From: Paenibacillus sp. FSL R7-0204
Lineage (GTDB): Bacteria > Bacillota > Bacilli > Paenibacillales > Paenibacillaceae
Length of the DNA: 64,000 bases
Assembly (NCBI RefSeq): GCF_038002225.1
Contig: NZ_JBBOCA010000001.1
Span: 372,001 to 436,000, forward strand
Direction: 5' to 3'
The translations under genes were made by a program, and so were the position numbers. The notes below the pieces were generated by a model. It did not search any database. It had not been told where the DNA came from and saw only the letters and a list, made by a program, of their open reading frames with translations. This document shows, piece by piece, positions 7,665 to 16,243 of this stretch (its first letter is position 1; each line of letters opens with the position of its first letter).

Positions 7665-8819
7665 TCAAGCCTTATGAGTCTTGAACAGCCGGATCGCCAG
7701 AATCAGAGCTACCGCCACAGCGGCGAGGCCCGCCCAGTTCAGGTGGAGCACAGAGGTACGGCTGATCACATAGCCGCCTAAGCCCGATCCCAGCGCGAAT
7801 CCGAACTGGATGAAGGATGTATTTACGCTCAGGGCCATATCCGGGTTCCGGGGAACCAGGGTGACCAGCAGGAGCTGCTGTGCAGGGGAGATGCTCCAGG
7901 TCCCCAGCATGAAGATCATCAGGATCAGGAGGAGGAAGATCACAGGAACGCCCGTTAGTGCGAACAGGAGGAGCGTGGCTGCCTGTAACAGGAGTCCTGC
8001 GATAATGGTGAACTTCGATCCTTTAGAATCGGCCAATTGCCCGCCTAACTTGGAGCCCATGAAGCTGCAGACTCCCGCCAGGAAGAGCACCCCGCTAATT
8101 TCGGTGACAGACAGAGAGGATGCGGCCTGCAGGTAAGGGGTAATATAAGTGAAGAGTGTAGCGTAACCCCCTACATACAATAAGCTGATCGCCAGAGCGG
8201 TAACAATTCTGGAATCCTTAAGCACAGAGAGCTGCATCTTCAGGGTGACGGCTTCTTTTTCTTTTATGGCAGGGACCTTGGCTGAGATGATGAACAGCGG
8301 AATAAGGCTGAGCCCCCCGACGATGATGAACAGAGCCCTCCACCCAAAGTATCCGCTGAAAAAAGTGCCGGCCGGTACGCCCAGAACCAGCGAGCTGCTG
8401 AGTCCCATCAGAATAATGCCAATCGCATTGCCTCTGCGCTCCTTCTCCACGAGCCTTGTAGCTACAGCCATGGCGACTACAGTAGCTATGCCCCCGCTTG
8501 CTCCTTGAATAACCCGTACCCCTAGCATAGCTTCATAGGGCAGTCTCAGAAGCATCAGCCCATTGCTGGCAATGAATACGCCGAGGGCGGTCAGCAGCAG
8601 CTTTTTGCGGTCCATATTGAGAGTCAGTGCAATGAGCACCGGTGCAATAATCGCTGCGGACAGCGCGAATACAGTCACCAGCAGCCCCGCTTCGGAGGTG
8701 GATACGCCCAGATCTGAGGCAATCATCTCAATCACACCTGTAATAATGTATTCAATCGTCCCGATCAGAAAAACGGCAAGTGCCAGAATATATATCGTCA
8801 ATCGGTTATTCAAGTTCAT
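7665..8819 (-). CDS. MFS transporter, DHA1 drug-efflux-like
   Basis: 384 residues with about 12 hydrophobic segments, the first being TIYILALAVFLIGTIEYIIT. The start of helix 1 with 'GTIEYIITGVIEMIASDLGV' is characteristic of the AraJ/YdhP-type DHA1 branch (proton-driven export of small molecules such as drugs, purines or sugars). Loop 2-3 has LNMDRKKLLLTALGVFIASN, the MFS motif A region in divergent form. It is divergent from a LysR regulator with a twin palindrome between, so LysR control is likely. The exported compound cannot be deduced. Confidence 0.85.
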   Translation of the reverse strand: MNLNNRLTIYILALAVFLIGTIEYIITGVIEMIASDLGVSTSEAGLLVTVFALSAAIIAPVLIALTLNMDRKKLLLTALGVFIASNGLMLLRLPYEAMLGVRVIQGASGGIATVVAMAVATRLVEKERRGNAIGIILMGLSSSLVLGVPAGTFFSGYFGWRALFIIVGGLSLIPLFIISAKVPAIKEKEAVTLKMQLSVLKDSRIVTALAISLLYVGGYATLFTYITPYLQAASSLSVTEISGVLFLAGVCSFMGSKLGGQLADSKGSKFTIIAGLLLQAATLLLFALTGVPVIFLLLILMIFMLGTWSISPAQQLLLVTLVPRNPDMALSVNTSFIQFGFALGSGLGGYVISRTSVLHLNWAGLAAVAVALILAIRLFKTHKA

Positions 8820-8911
8820 TCGCTCCTTGTGGTTTCATATCCTTGTACATTCATAACGGAATCGGCCGCCGTTCTTGTCATCACTCTACGATGCTGTTAA
8901 GGTTAAGTCAA

Positions 8912-8939
8912 AGAAACGTTTCTGAATGAAACGTTCATT
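8912..8939. promoter_or_regulatory. Twin AACGTT palindromes, likely LysR operator
   Basis: AGAAACGTTTCT (8912-8923) is a perfect palindrome and AATGAAACGTTCATT (8925-8939) a near-perfect one. Their AACGTT cores are 15 bp apart, in the intergenic region between the divergent MFS and LysR genes and 26 bp before the LysR ATG. A third half-site GAACG follows at 8946. LysR proteins bind such paired dyads to repress themselves and control the divergent gene. Confidence 0.6.
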
Positions 8940-8965
8940 TTTTTTGAACGAAGGAGTGACATCGA

Positions 8966-9856
8966 ATGGAATTGCGCCAACTTAGAACCTTCTATACGCT
9001 GGCTTCCACGCTTAATTTCGCCCGCGCCGCCGAAGCGCAGAACTATGTTCCCTCAACGGTTACGATGCAAATGAAGGCCCTGGAGGAAGAATTGGGGGTG
9101 AAGCTGGTAGACCGGCTCGGCAAAAATGTAACGTTAACCGATACCGGAAAAACGTTCCTGCGTTATGCAGACAACATCCTGTGTATGGTGGAGGAGGCGC
9201 AGCATGCCCTCAAGCAGCCCGGTGAGCTGACAGGCACCATCGTGATCAGCGCAGATGAGACGTTATGCACCTACCGGCTTCCCGCCGTGCTGCAACGCTT
9301 CCGGCAGCTCCACCCCGGGGTCCGGCTGATCTTCCTGCCGCTCGTGAGTCCAAGCCTCAGGCAGAGCCTGCGGGACGGGGATGTCGATGTGATCTTCATG
9401 CTGGATGAAGTGAAGGGCGAGAGCGGATTTTGCGGAGAAAAAATAAGAGACGAGCGCTTCTGCCTCCTGGCTGCTCCCGATCATCCGCTGGCATCGCGTC
9501 CGGCGCTGGCTATCCAGGATTTTCACGGCGAGACCTTCCTGCTGACAGAGCAGGGGTGCTCCTACCGCAGCTTCTTCGAACGCAGCCTGTCCCAGAAGGG
9601 GATGGCGGGTATCACGGAGCTGGAGTTTCATAGTGCAGAGGCGATCAAACAATGCGCGAAGCTGGGGATGGGCATCGCCATCCTGCCTGAAATGGCCGTA
9701 AGCGAAGAATTGAAGCGGGGGGAGCTGGTCTCCCTGCCGTGGGATTTGACCGCAGTATCTTTTGCCACCCAAATGTTCTGGCACGAGGAGAAGTGGCTCT
9801 CCCCGGCAATTGAGGCTTTTATCCGTCTGGCCCGGGATCTCGAATCCTCCCCTTGA
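8966..9856 (+). CDS. LysR-family transcriptional regulator
   Basis: 296 residues, standard LTTR size. The N-terminal HTH is clear (MELRQLRTFYTLASTLNFAR, with QNYVPSTVTMQMKALEEELG completing the motif). The co-inducer domain spans about 90-290 and contains TGTIVISADETLCTYRLP at its start. GAACGAAGGAG is the ribosome site. The divergent MFS exporter is the likely target. The TGA stop overlaps the -35 of the following MerR promoter, so the next operon is initiated from within this gene's end. The ligand is unknown. Confidence 0.92.
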   Translation: MELRQLRTFYTLASTLNFARAAEAQNYVPSTVTMQMKALEEELGVKLVDRLGKNVTLTDTGKTFLRYADNILCMVEEAQHALKQPGELTGTIVISADETLCTYRLPAVLQRFRQLHPGVRLIFLPLVSPSLRQSLRDGDVDVIFMLDEVKGESGFCGEKIRDERFCLLAAPDHPLASRPALAIQDFHGETFLLTEQGCSYRSFFERSLSQKGMAGITELEFHSAEAIKQCAKLGMGIAILPEMAVSEELKRGELVSLPWDLTAVSFATQMFWHEEKWLSPAIEAFIRLARDLESSP

Positions 9857-9883
9857 CCTTAGGTCAGACCTAGGGTGTATCGT
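9853..9883 (+). promoter_or_regulatory. MerR-type promoter with 19-bp spacer and dyad operator
   Basis: TTGACC (9853-9858) and TATCGT (9878-9883) are 19 bp apart, the over-long spacing that MerR regulators correct by DNA distortion. The spacer is filled by the dyad ACCTTAGGTC-A-GACCTAGGGT (9856-9876), with one mismatch between arms. It directly precedes the MerR gene, so autoregulation is very likely. The -35 overlaps the stop codon of the LysR gene. Confidence 0.85.
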
Positions 9884-9920
9884 AGAGATATTCCAAGCCG
9901 CAGTCCGGGGAGTGATTAGA

Positions 9921-10706
9921 ATGAGAAGTGAAATAACGATTAGTGAACTGGCCAAGCTAATGAATGTGTCGGTCCACCAGATCCGGTATTTTGAAAAGAA
10001 GGGTGTTCTGGGGCCTGCTTATACCGGTGAGAATCAGTACAGAATGTACAGTATGGATCAAGTGTATCAGCTCGCGCATATCCTGCTGCTCCGCAAGCTT
10101 GAAGTGCCTGTTCAGTCGATTAATGAATGTATGGGCTATAGTCCGGAGCAGCATCGCGGGCTGCTGGAGCACTCTCTCGAAGGCATTGAACAGGAGCTGG
10201 CGCGTCTTCGGGAGCTGCGGCAGTTCATCCGCAAGATGCTGGAGGAGGAGCAGAGCTACAGCTCGCAGGCGGAGCCCTTTCAGAGGGTGTTGCAGCCTGA
10301 AGTCCATCTCTCCCGGATGCTGCAGCTGGATTCGTATAGTCAGCTCAGTGCGGCACTGCTTGCGGAGCAGGCAGCAGGGATACAAGATTTGTTCGAGTCG
10401 GATATTTATTATGTGGCGGAGGAGCAGGCTACCGTGGCCCTATATCTGGAGGGGCAGGCTCCAGGCGATCTGACTCTTCCGGCTGGTGAGTACCTGACGC
10501 TGCAATGTGTGATGCAGGAAGAGGAGCTTGAAGAACAGTGTGACGGTCTCTTCACCTATGCTGCCGCAGAAGCGATTCCGCTGGCGGGACCCCTGGTGGT
10601 GATTGAACGGTCGTATCTGTCGCTGTTCGCTCCGGGCAAGCTGCACTATGAGCTGAAGGCGCTGATTCAGCCGGGAGCACCTGCGCAAGGGACGGTTTCC
10701 TTATGA
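9921..10706 (+). CDS. MerR-family regulator with C-terminal effector domain
   Basis: 261 residues from ATG 9921 (GGGGAGTG at 9907-9914; an earlier in-frame ATG at 9762 lies inside the LysR gene and is rejected). The first 70 residues are a MerR HTH (TISELAKLMNVSVHQIRYFE, then KKGVLGPA). A coiled-coil linker (about 75-120) leads to a C-terminal half of about 135 residues that likely senses a ligand; it has no clear cysteine metal site, so metal sensing is unlikely. The promoter in front has the MerR 19-bp spacer. The gene overlaps the GNAT gene by 4 bp (ATGA), and the hydrolase follows, so this regulator probably controls its own three-gene operon. Confidence 0.88.
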   Translation: MRSEITISELAKLMNVSVHQIRYFEKKGVLGPAYTGENQYRMYSMDQVYQLAHILLLRKLEVPVQSINECMGYSPEQHRGLLEHSLEGIEQELARLRELRQFIRKMLEEEQSYSSQAEPFQRVLQPEVHLSRMLQLDSYSQLSAALLAEQAAGIQDLFESDIYYVAEEQATVALYLEGQAPGDLTLPAGEYLTLQCVMQEEELEEQCDGLFTYAAAEAIPLAGPLVVIERSYLSLFAPGKLHYELKALIQPGAPAQGTVSL

Positions 10707-11353
10707 GCGCAGCCCCGATTACGATAGAGCCGATGCGGCCGGAGTATAACCGGCCGGTAAGCCGGTTGCTGGCCCAGGCGTTCCAAGCCAAGTTCCAAAG
10801 GCGGCTGCACCTCAGCGGGGATGTGCTGGCTGAAGGTCTGGAGGCGCTGCTCGACTATGCTCCGGCCGGACCGTTCGTCCTCAGAAGCGTCGCCTTGCAG
10901 CAGGGAGAGGTGATTGGCAGCATCGGGATGAAATATAAGCCTGCGGCGGATCAGCAGGTAAGGGGTAAGCTGCTGCCCGCGTTGCCTGCTGTATTCCCTC
11001 TGCTAAGGAGACGCGGCATGGTCCGGCTGCTGGCTGGTCTGGCGACACTTGAACATTACCCCGAGGCCGGCGAGTGTTATATTACCGATCTGGCGGTTCA
11101 TCCGGCCCACCACAGCAAAGGCATAGGCCGGCTGCTGCTCGGATGGGCCGGGGAGGTTGTGGCTGCCGATCCCGGCCTGGACCGCCTCGGCCTGCATGTT
11201 GCAGCCAGCAATCCGCGGGCCAGACAGCTCTATGAGCGGCTGTTCTTTCAGACAAGTGCCCGTCAGAACAGGCAGCTCCTGCACTTATTATTGGGCGAAC
11301 GGACATGGGAATACATGGTCCTGGCCCAAGAAGGGGGACAGATAGAGAAATGA
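10703..11353 (+). CDS. GNAT-family N-acetyltransferase
   Basis: 216 residues. The acetyl-CoA-binding motif A is clear: ITDLAVHPAHHSKGIGRLLL (about 131-150), followed by motif B-like LHVAASNPRARQLYERLFF. The N-terminal half is more divergent. The family transfers acetyl groups to amines, antibiotics or proteins; the substrate here is unknown. The ATG overlaps the MerR stop, and the next gene overlaps its stop in the same manner, so the three are translationally coupled. An operon of MerR, GNAT and a hydrolase suggests an inducible response to a small toxic compound (inference). Confidence 0.85.
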   Translation: MSAAPITIEPMRPEYNRPVSRLLAQAFQAKFQRRLHLSGDVLAEGLEALLDYAPAGPFVLRSVALQQGEVIGSIGMKYKPAADQQVRGKLLPALPAVFPLLRRRGMVRLLAGLATLEHYPEAGECYITDLAVHPAHHSKGIGRLLLGWAGEVVAADPGLDRLGLHVAASNPRARQLYERLFFQTSARQNRQLLHLLLGERTWEYMVLAQEGGQIEK

Positions 11354-12369
11354 TGAGGAACAAGAAAATTTGGATTTATTTATGTGTCGTAGTGCTTTTG
11401 CTGATTGGCGGGGCAGGAATGTATATCGTGCAGCAGAACCGTTTTGCGATGACGGAGCAGGCCATCCAGATTGCGTCGCCCGAAGGCAAGCTGACCGGAA
11501 CGCTGGTGTTGCCTAAGGAGTCTTCCGCTTCCGGCAAGCTGGGATTAGTCCTCTTCATTCATGGAGACGGGCCGATTAATGCCTCGCATGATGATGGATA
11601 TAAGCCGCTATGGGAGCGGTTAGCCACTCTGGGGTATGCCTCCTTGTCTCTTGATAAAAGAGGGATCGGCGGTTCCGCAGGCGATTGGCTGGATCAGAGT
11701 ATAGATGACCGGGTGGAGGAAGCCCGCGAGGCTATCGCATGGGCCCGGAAGCAGCCGAATATCGATTCGGACCGGATCGGGGTGTGGGGCGCCAGTCAGG
11801 CAGGCTGGGTGATTCCCAAGCTGGCGGGCAAGGAGCCGCTCGCTTTCAGCATCCTGGTCTCCCCGGCTATTAACTGGCTGCGCCAGGGTGCCTATCATAC
11901 CCGGCAGCAAATGCTGCAGGAAGGGAAATCGGAAGCAGAGATTCAAGCGGAAGTGGCATCTAACAACGAGGTTCTGGAGATTTTGGCGCGGAAGGCGAGC
12001 TATGAAGACTATCTGGCTGTAGTGAAGGAAGATGACCCGATGACGCGGGAGCGGTGGACCTTTGTCAGCAAGAATTACCTGTCGGATGCCGGGGAGGATC
12101 TTAAGCAATTCCATTCCCCGGTGCTGTTGCTGCTGGGCAAGCAGGATATTCATGTAGACTGGCAGGAGACAGAGCAGGTGTACCGCAAGCTCGTCCGGCC
12201 GGAGCTGCTGAGCGTGGCGGTCTTCCCGGAGGCTGAGCATTCGATGCTGAGCAAGAAGACGGCGGATTCCAGCTTCAGAGCGCTCATGATCAGCCTCTTC
12301 GCCCCGCGCCACATTACAGTTCCAGGCTATATGGATCGGATTGGGGAATTCCTTAAGGAGCTGGAATAG
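11350..12369 (+). CDS. Membrane-anchored alpha/beta hydrolase
   Basis: 339 residues from ATG 11350, overlapping the GNAT stop by 4 bp. A basic N-terminus (MMRNKK) is followed by one hydrophobic helix (IWIYLCVVVLLLIGGAGM), giving a signal anchor with the enzyme outside. The fold is clear: LVLFIHGDGP oxyanion strand, nucleophile elbow GVWGASQAGW (Ser about 155), acid in LLLGKQDIHVD, and His in PEAEHSML. It resembles the dienelactone-hydrolase/prolyl-oligopeptidase-like branch that acts on esters or peptides; the natural substrate is not deducible. It is the last gene of the MerR operon. Confidence 0.85.
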   Translation: MMRNKKIWIYLCVVVLLLIGGAGMYIVQQNRFAMTEQAIQIASPEGKLTGTLVLPKESSASGKLGLVLFIHGDGPINASHDDGYKPLWERLATLGYASLSLDKRGIGGSAGDWLDQSIDDRVEEAREAIAWARKQPNIDSDRIGVWGASQAGWVIPKLAGKEPLAFSILVSPAINWLRQGAYHTRQQMLQEGKSEAEIQAEVASNNEVLEILARKASYEDYLAVVKEDDPMTRERWTFVSKNYLSDAGEDLKQFHSPVLLLLGKQDIHVDWQETEQVYRKLVRPELLSVAVFPEAEHSMLSKKTADSSFRALMISLFAPRHITVPGYMDRIGEFLKELE

Positions 12370-12396
12370 CAGCCCGCTCCCTTAACACCGTAATTA

Positions 12397-13308
12397 CTAC
12401 GTATACCGGCTCATCATTTCAAGCAGGTACTTACGGAATTCTTCACGGTAGTCCTTCGGCTCCATAATCTCCAGATGGGTGCCGAAGCCGGCCAGGAATT
12501 GATATCCGATCGGGTGCTGCGGAATATAGAACGTAGCCAGCAGTTGTTCCGCGTTATAGGCTTCGATGCTCTTGCGGCCATAACGTTCAATGAATTGATC
12601 CTTAATCCCCGGCGAGATCAGCGCCTTCACTTCGGTTAACTGCGGCGGAACTTCAGCCTCCCGTGCCTGATTCAGCATATCCGCTCTGGGGCTGAAGGTC
12701 TGTTCCTTCCGCTCCAGCTGCTCCATCCGGGAGAGCTTGAACATCCGTGCCCCCATCCGCTCCAGGCAGAAGCCCTTCAGATACCAGCTCGATTCACTGA
12801 AATGAAGCTGGTAGGGCTCCACTGTCCGTGTAGTCGGAGTGCCGGATCTGTCGGTGTAGCCGAAGGACAGCAGCCAGCTCCCGGCGATGGCCTCCTGACA
12901 GAGCTTCATGGCTCCGGCAAGCTCCGCGCGGCCCGCCCAATCATAGAAGGAGAGTTGAACTGACCCCTTAGGAGCGATGGGACTTACCATCGCTTCTATT
13001 TTGCGCAGCGTCATGGCCACGTCCTCGCTGATCATGAGCTGCTCCAGACCGCCGAGTGCAGCCAGTATATTCTCCAGGTCGGAGCTGCTCAGCAGCCGCT
13101 TGTCCATCTTGTATTCTTCCATAATACCGTAGCCGCCCTGCACGCCGGGTGTGGCATATATCGGAATGTGCGCCAGACTGAGCGTCTCCATATCGCGGAG
13201 AATCGTCCGTTTGGACACGCCGAATAATTGGGCGAACTCTGAGCTGGGCACAATGTCTTTTTTGAGCAGAATCATGATGATGGTAATCAGCCGCTCCACC
13301 TTGTCCAT
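12397..13308 (-). CDS. WYL-domain transcriptional regulator (YafY-like)
   Basis: 303 residues. An N-terminal HTH_11/DeoR-like winged helix (IVPSSEFAQLFGVSKRTILR, about 18-37) is followed by GIPIYA-type wing (AHIPIYATPGVQGGYGI) and a WYL domain (about 140-235) with TVEPYQLHFSESSWYLKGFC. A C-terminal WCX-like part completes the standard architecture. Such regulators sense ligands through WYL and usually control an adjacent gene. AGAGGGAA precedes the ATG. The divergent neighbour, 99 bp away, encodes a VOC protein and is the probable target. Confidence 0.88.
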   Translation of the reverse strand: MDKVERLITIIMILLKKDIVPSSEFAQLFGVSKRTILRDMETLSLAHIPIYATPGVQGGYGIMEEYKMDKRLLSSSDLENILAALGGLEQLMISEDVAMTLRKIEAMVSPIAPKGSVQLSFYDWAGRAELAGAMKLCQEAIAGSWLLSFGYTDRSGTPTTRTVEPYQLHFSESSWYLKGFCLERMGARMFKLSRMEQLERKEQTFSPRADMLNQAREAEVPPQLTEVKALISPGIKDQFIERYGRKSIEAYNAEQLLATFYIPQHPIGYQFLAGFGTHLEIMEPKDYREEFRKYLLEMMSRYT

Positions 13309-13407
13309 CCGGTTCCCTCTTTCTTGAGTTGAGTACGAAACGGTGACATACTGCCGTCACCTATCGTGTATTATACTACATTTATCTTACGAAGGAGGTT
13401 ATGCTCT

Positions 13408-13878
13408 ATGTCAGCTATTGCTTATCTTAATTTCGGTGGTGTTGCCGAGCAGGCGATTTCATTTTACACAGAGGCTCTACAGGCCACCCAGGTGAAAAAG
13501 GTCAAATTCGGAGATATGCCGCAGGACCCGAATTATCCCCTGTCGGACAAGGAGTCAGCGATGATTATGGAATCCTCTATAGAATTCGCAGGCGGCAAAA
13601 TTATGATGTCCGACCTTCTGCCCTCGATGCAAGCGGTAATGGGAGAGCTGGTGAAGGGGAACAACCTCACGATCAGCCTGGTCATTGAGGACAAGCAGAA
13701 GCTGGAAGCGTACTTTAAGGGCCTGTCTGCGGGCGGACATGTCATCATGCCTTTATCCGCTACACCATGGTCTTCGTGCTTCGGCTTGCTGGTGGATCAG
13801 TATGGTGTGGGGTGGAAATTCAACAGTGATGCCGTGCAATTCCTTGATAATGTGCTGGCCAGCCGGGGCAAGCTCTGA
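13408..13878 (+). CDS. VOC-family protein (PhnB/glyoxalase-like)
   Basis: 156 residues from ATG 13408, preceded by AAGGAGGT at ideal spacing; an in-frame ATG at 13366 has none. The start IAYLNFGGVAEQAISFYTEA is typical of PhnB-like glyoxalase-fold proteins, and the C-terminal half has WSSCFGLLVDQYGVGWKFN, the matching second betaalphabetabetabeta module. Family members bind metals and act on, or sequester, small electrophiles or antibiotics. Metal ligands are not fully conserved here, so enzymatic activity is uncertain. It is divergent from the WYL regulator. A second VOC protein of the same branch lies at 24403. Confidence 0.85.
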   Translation: MSAIAYLNFGGVAEQAISFYTEALQATQVKKVKFGDMPQDPNYPLSDKESAMIMESSIEFAGGKIMMSDLLPSMQAVMGELVKGNNLTISLVIEDKQKLEAYFKGLSAGGHVIMPLSATPWSSCFGLLVDQYGVGWKFNSDAVQFLDNVLASRGKL

Positions 13879-14059
13879 AATATTTTGGCAGAATGCGGAA
13901 GAGTGGAAGGATTTATCCATCATGTATTGAAAGATAGGAGTACCTGATACCGGTGTATATCGCCTAAGCGAATAAGAGTAGTGATTTTACAGCTGTGGTG
14001 GTTGTGTTGCTGGCGGCCATCCGTTCAGGAATCATTGGTGAAAAGAGGAAGTTGAGCTG

Positions 14060-15316
14060 ATGTCAAACCTTCGTCTGAGCAATACCCGGTTATCTGGAGC
14101 GGATGGCGTTCGTGCGATCGCCTGCCTGTCAGTCATCCTGCATCACTTGTCGCAAAAGCTGATCATGCCCGCACAAAAACCCTGGCTCCAGGAGCTGCAA
14201 TCCGTGCTGCTTCTGGGGAACAGCGGGGTCAGCTTGTTTTTTCTGCTAAGCGGCTTCCTGCTGTCGTTCCCCTTCTGGAGTGCGTATCTGAATAACGATC
14301 CATATCCAAGCCTGCGGACGTACACCCTACGCCGTGCCGCGAGAATCATGCCCGGCTTCTATGTGTCCCTGCTGGTGTGTCTGTTCCTGACCTGGAGGCT
14401 GGATATTCCGATGGAGTACTTAGGGCGGCGTATTGTCACAGCCTTCACCTTCACATCGGGCTTCCACTACACCACGTTCTTCCCCTCCGACTTGAACGGG
14501 CCGCTCTGGTCGATCAGCTTCGAGGTATTCTGCTACCTGCTGATGCCACTCTTCATGGCAGTGTTATTCATGCTCGGCAAGCGGCATTCCTTCGGTAAGG
14601 CGATCCTGTTCTGGGTCGCCGTATTTGGGCTGGTGCTTGCTGCCAATGCCCTCATTCATCATTGGTTTACTCCAAGCGAGCAGGGCCGGGGCTGGGACTA
14701 TGGCCAGGTCGGCGGTGCGAAATTCTGGATGCCGAATTACAATCCGGTCGGGTTCTTCGGCCACTTCACCATTGGGATTCTGGCGGCAGGCATAACGAAT
14801 GCCTTGCTGCAGCGCCGTACCAGAGTGGAACGGCTCAGCAGGCTGGGCGTGTTCGATGCTGCCGCAGTGCTTGCTCTGGGTCTTGCCGGTCTCCTGATCT
14901 GGCGAATGCGCCACGCAGGCGAATTCGACTTCAGTCTCCAACAGCAGCCGTATATGTTCCCGGTCTATGCTATATTGTTCGGCATCGTACTGTTCTCGGC
15001 ACCGTTCAGCCGGTACGCCGGGCGCATGCTGGATAACCGCTTTTTCCGGTTTACGGCCAAGGTGTCATTCGGCCTGTACATATGGCACTACCTGTTCATT
15101 ACCTTGATCGAGAAGTATGGCCTCCAGGATTTCCATTACTCCGGGGTCAGGGATGTGTGGCGCTGGCTGGGCATCAGTATGTCTGTTGTGGTCATCTCTT
15201 ACGCAGCGGCCACTATTTCGTATTACGCCATAGAACAGCCGTTCATTAACTGGTCCAAAGGCAAGCCGTTCTTCCGGCGCAAGCCGAAGGAGTCCTCATC
15301 GTCTACAGCCGCATAG
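14060..15316 (+). CDS. Acyltransferase 3 family membrane protein (OafA-like)
   Basis: 418 residues. It begins with GADGVRAIACLSVILHHLSQ, the signature first helix of acyltransferase-3 enzymes, with the catalytic His in the HH pair, and continues through about ten membrane segments (for example SLFFLLSGFLLSFPFW and FTAKVSFGLYIWHYLFITLI). These enzymes move acetyl or other acyl groups across the membrane onto sugars of cell wall or exported polysaccharides. No SGNH domain follows. The gene stands alone between a VOC gene and an ABC operon; the acceptor is unknown. Confidence 0.88.
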   Translation: MSNLRLSNTRLSGADGVRAIACLSVILHHLSQKLIMPAQKPWLQELQSVLLLGNSGVSLFFLLSGFLLSFPFWSAYLNNDPYPSLRTYTLRRAARIMPGFYVSLLVCLFLTWRLDIPMEYLGRRIVTAFTFTSGFHYTTFFPSDLNGPLWSISFEVFCYLLMPLFMAVLFMLGKRHSFGKAILFWVAVFGLVLAANALIHHWFTPSEQGRGWDYGQVGGAKFWMPNYNPVGFFGHFTIGILAAGITNALLQRRTRVERLSRLGVFDAAAVLALGLAGLLIWRMRHAGEFDFSLQQQPYMFPVYAILFGIVLFSAPFSRYAGRMLDNRFFRFTAKVSFGLYIWHYLFITLIEKYGLQDFHYSGVRDVWRWLGISMSVVVISYAAATISYYAIEQPFINWSKGKPFFRRKPKESSSSTAA

Positions 15317-15318
15317 GA

Positions 15319-15370
15319 TTGACTTTTTCATAACCCCCATGATACATTGTGTATACACGGAATACACAAT
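15319..15370 (+). promoter_or_regulatory. Promoter and YtrA-type operator of the ABC operon
   Basis: TTGACT (15319-15324) and TACATT (15343-15348) are 18 bp apart. Overlapping the -10 is a perfect 8-bp inverted repeat, ATTGTGTA (15346-15353) and TACACAAT (15363-15370). The third gene of the operon encodes a YtrA-subfamily GntR regulator, which typically represses its own ABC operon from such a site. Confidence 0.75.
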
Positions 15371-15388
15371 TTGTTGAGGGGGTTAGTT

Positions 15389-16243
15389 ATGCTGGCTTTA
15401 GATATCCGGAATTTAAATAAAAAATATCCTAATTTTCAGATTAAAGACGTCTCTTTTCAATTGGAGCAGGGTTATATCATGGGCTTCATCGGGGTCAACG
15501 GTGCGGGCAAGACCACCACGATCAAATCGATCCTGAATATGGTTCAGGCCGACAGCGGCGAGATCAGCATTCTGGGCAAGAACATCGCTGAACATGAAAC
15601 AGAATTGAAGCAGGACATCGGCTGCGCCTTCGGCGATATCGATTTCTATACACGCAGCAGGCTTAAGACGCTGACGGGTATTACGAAGAAGTTCTATAAG
15701 AACTGGAGTGACGAGACGTATTACAGCTATCTGAACCGGTTCAAGCTGGATGAGAATAAAAAAATAGCGGAGCTGTCCACCGGGATGAAGGTGAAGTACA
15801 GCCTGACTCTAGCCTTATCGCATGGCGCCAGGCTGCTGATTCTGGATGAGCCGACCAGCGGACTCGATCCGGTCTCCAGAGACGATCTGCTGGATATTTT
15901 CCAGGAGCTTATCATGGGCGGCGAGATCAGCATTCTGTTCTCCACGCATATTACCTCTGACCTCGAGCGCTGTGCGGATTATATCACCTTCATTGAGCAA
16001 GGGCAGATTGTGGCAAGTAGCGAGAAGAACGAGTTCAAGGAGTCGTACCGGTTACTTAGCGGCAGCGAGTCGCAGCTTAACGAAGTGAAGGGGAAGCTGA
16101 TCTCCTGCAAAATCAACTCCTTCGGCTTCACCGGATTGATCCATACCCGGGATCTTGATCCCGCCTGGACGTTTAGCACGGCCATCCCGACTCTCGACGA
16201 CATCATGATCTACTTTGCCAAAAAGGAGGGTGCATATGTATAA
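15389..16243 (+). CDS. ABC transporter ATP-binding protein (YtrB-like)
   Basis: 284 residues from ATG 15389 (GAGGGGGT before it); an in-frame ATG at 15347 lies within the operator and is rejected. Walker A is GVNGAGKTTT, the signature region is ELSTGMKVKYSLTLAL and Walker B is LLILDEPTSGLDPV, with switch His in FSTHITSDLE. This degenerate signature (STGM for SGGQ) is typical of YtrB/BcrA-type ATPases. It powers the membrane protein encoded next, with which it overlaps by 8 bp. Related systems respond to cell-wall antibiotics; the substrate here is not known. Confidence 0.92.
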   Translation: MLALDIRNLNKKYPNFQIKDVSFQLEQGYIMGFIGVNGAGKTTTIKSILNMVQADSGEISILGKNIAEHETELKQDIGCAFGDIDFYTRSRLKTLTGITKKFYKNWSDETYYSYLNRFKLDENKKIAELSTGMKVKYSLTLALSHGARLLILDEPTSGLDPVSRDDLLDIFQELIMGGEISILFSTHITSDLERCADYITFIEQGQIVASSEKNEFKESYRLLSGSESQLNEVKGKLISCKINSFGFTGLIHTRDLDPAWTFSTAIPTLDDIMIYFAKKEGAYV

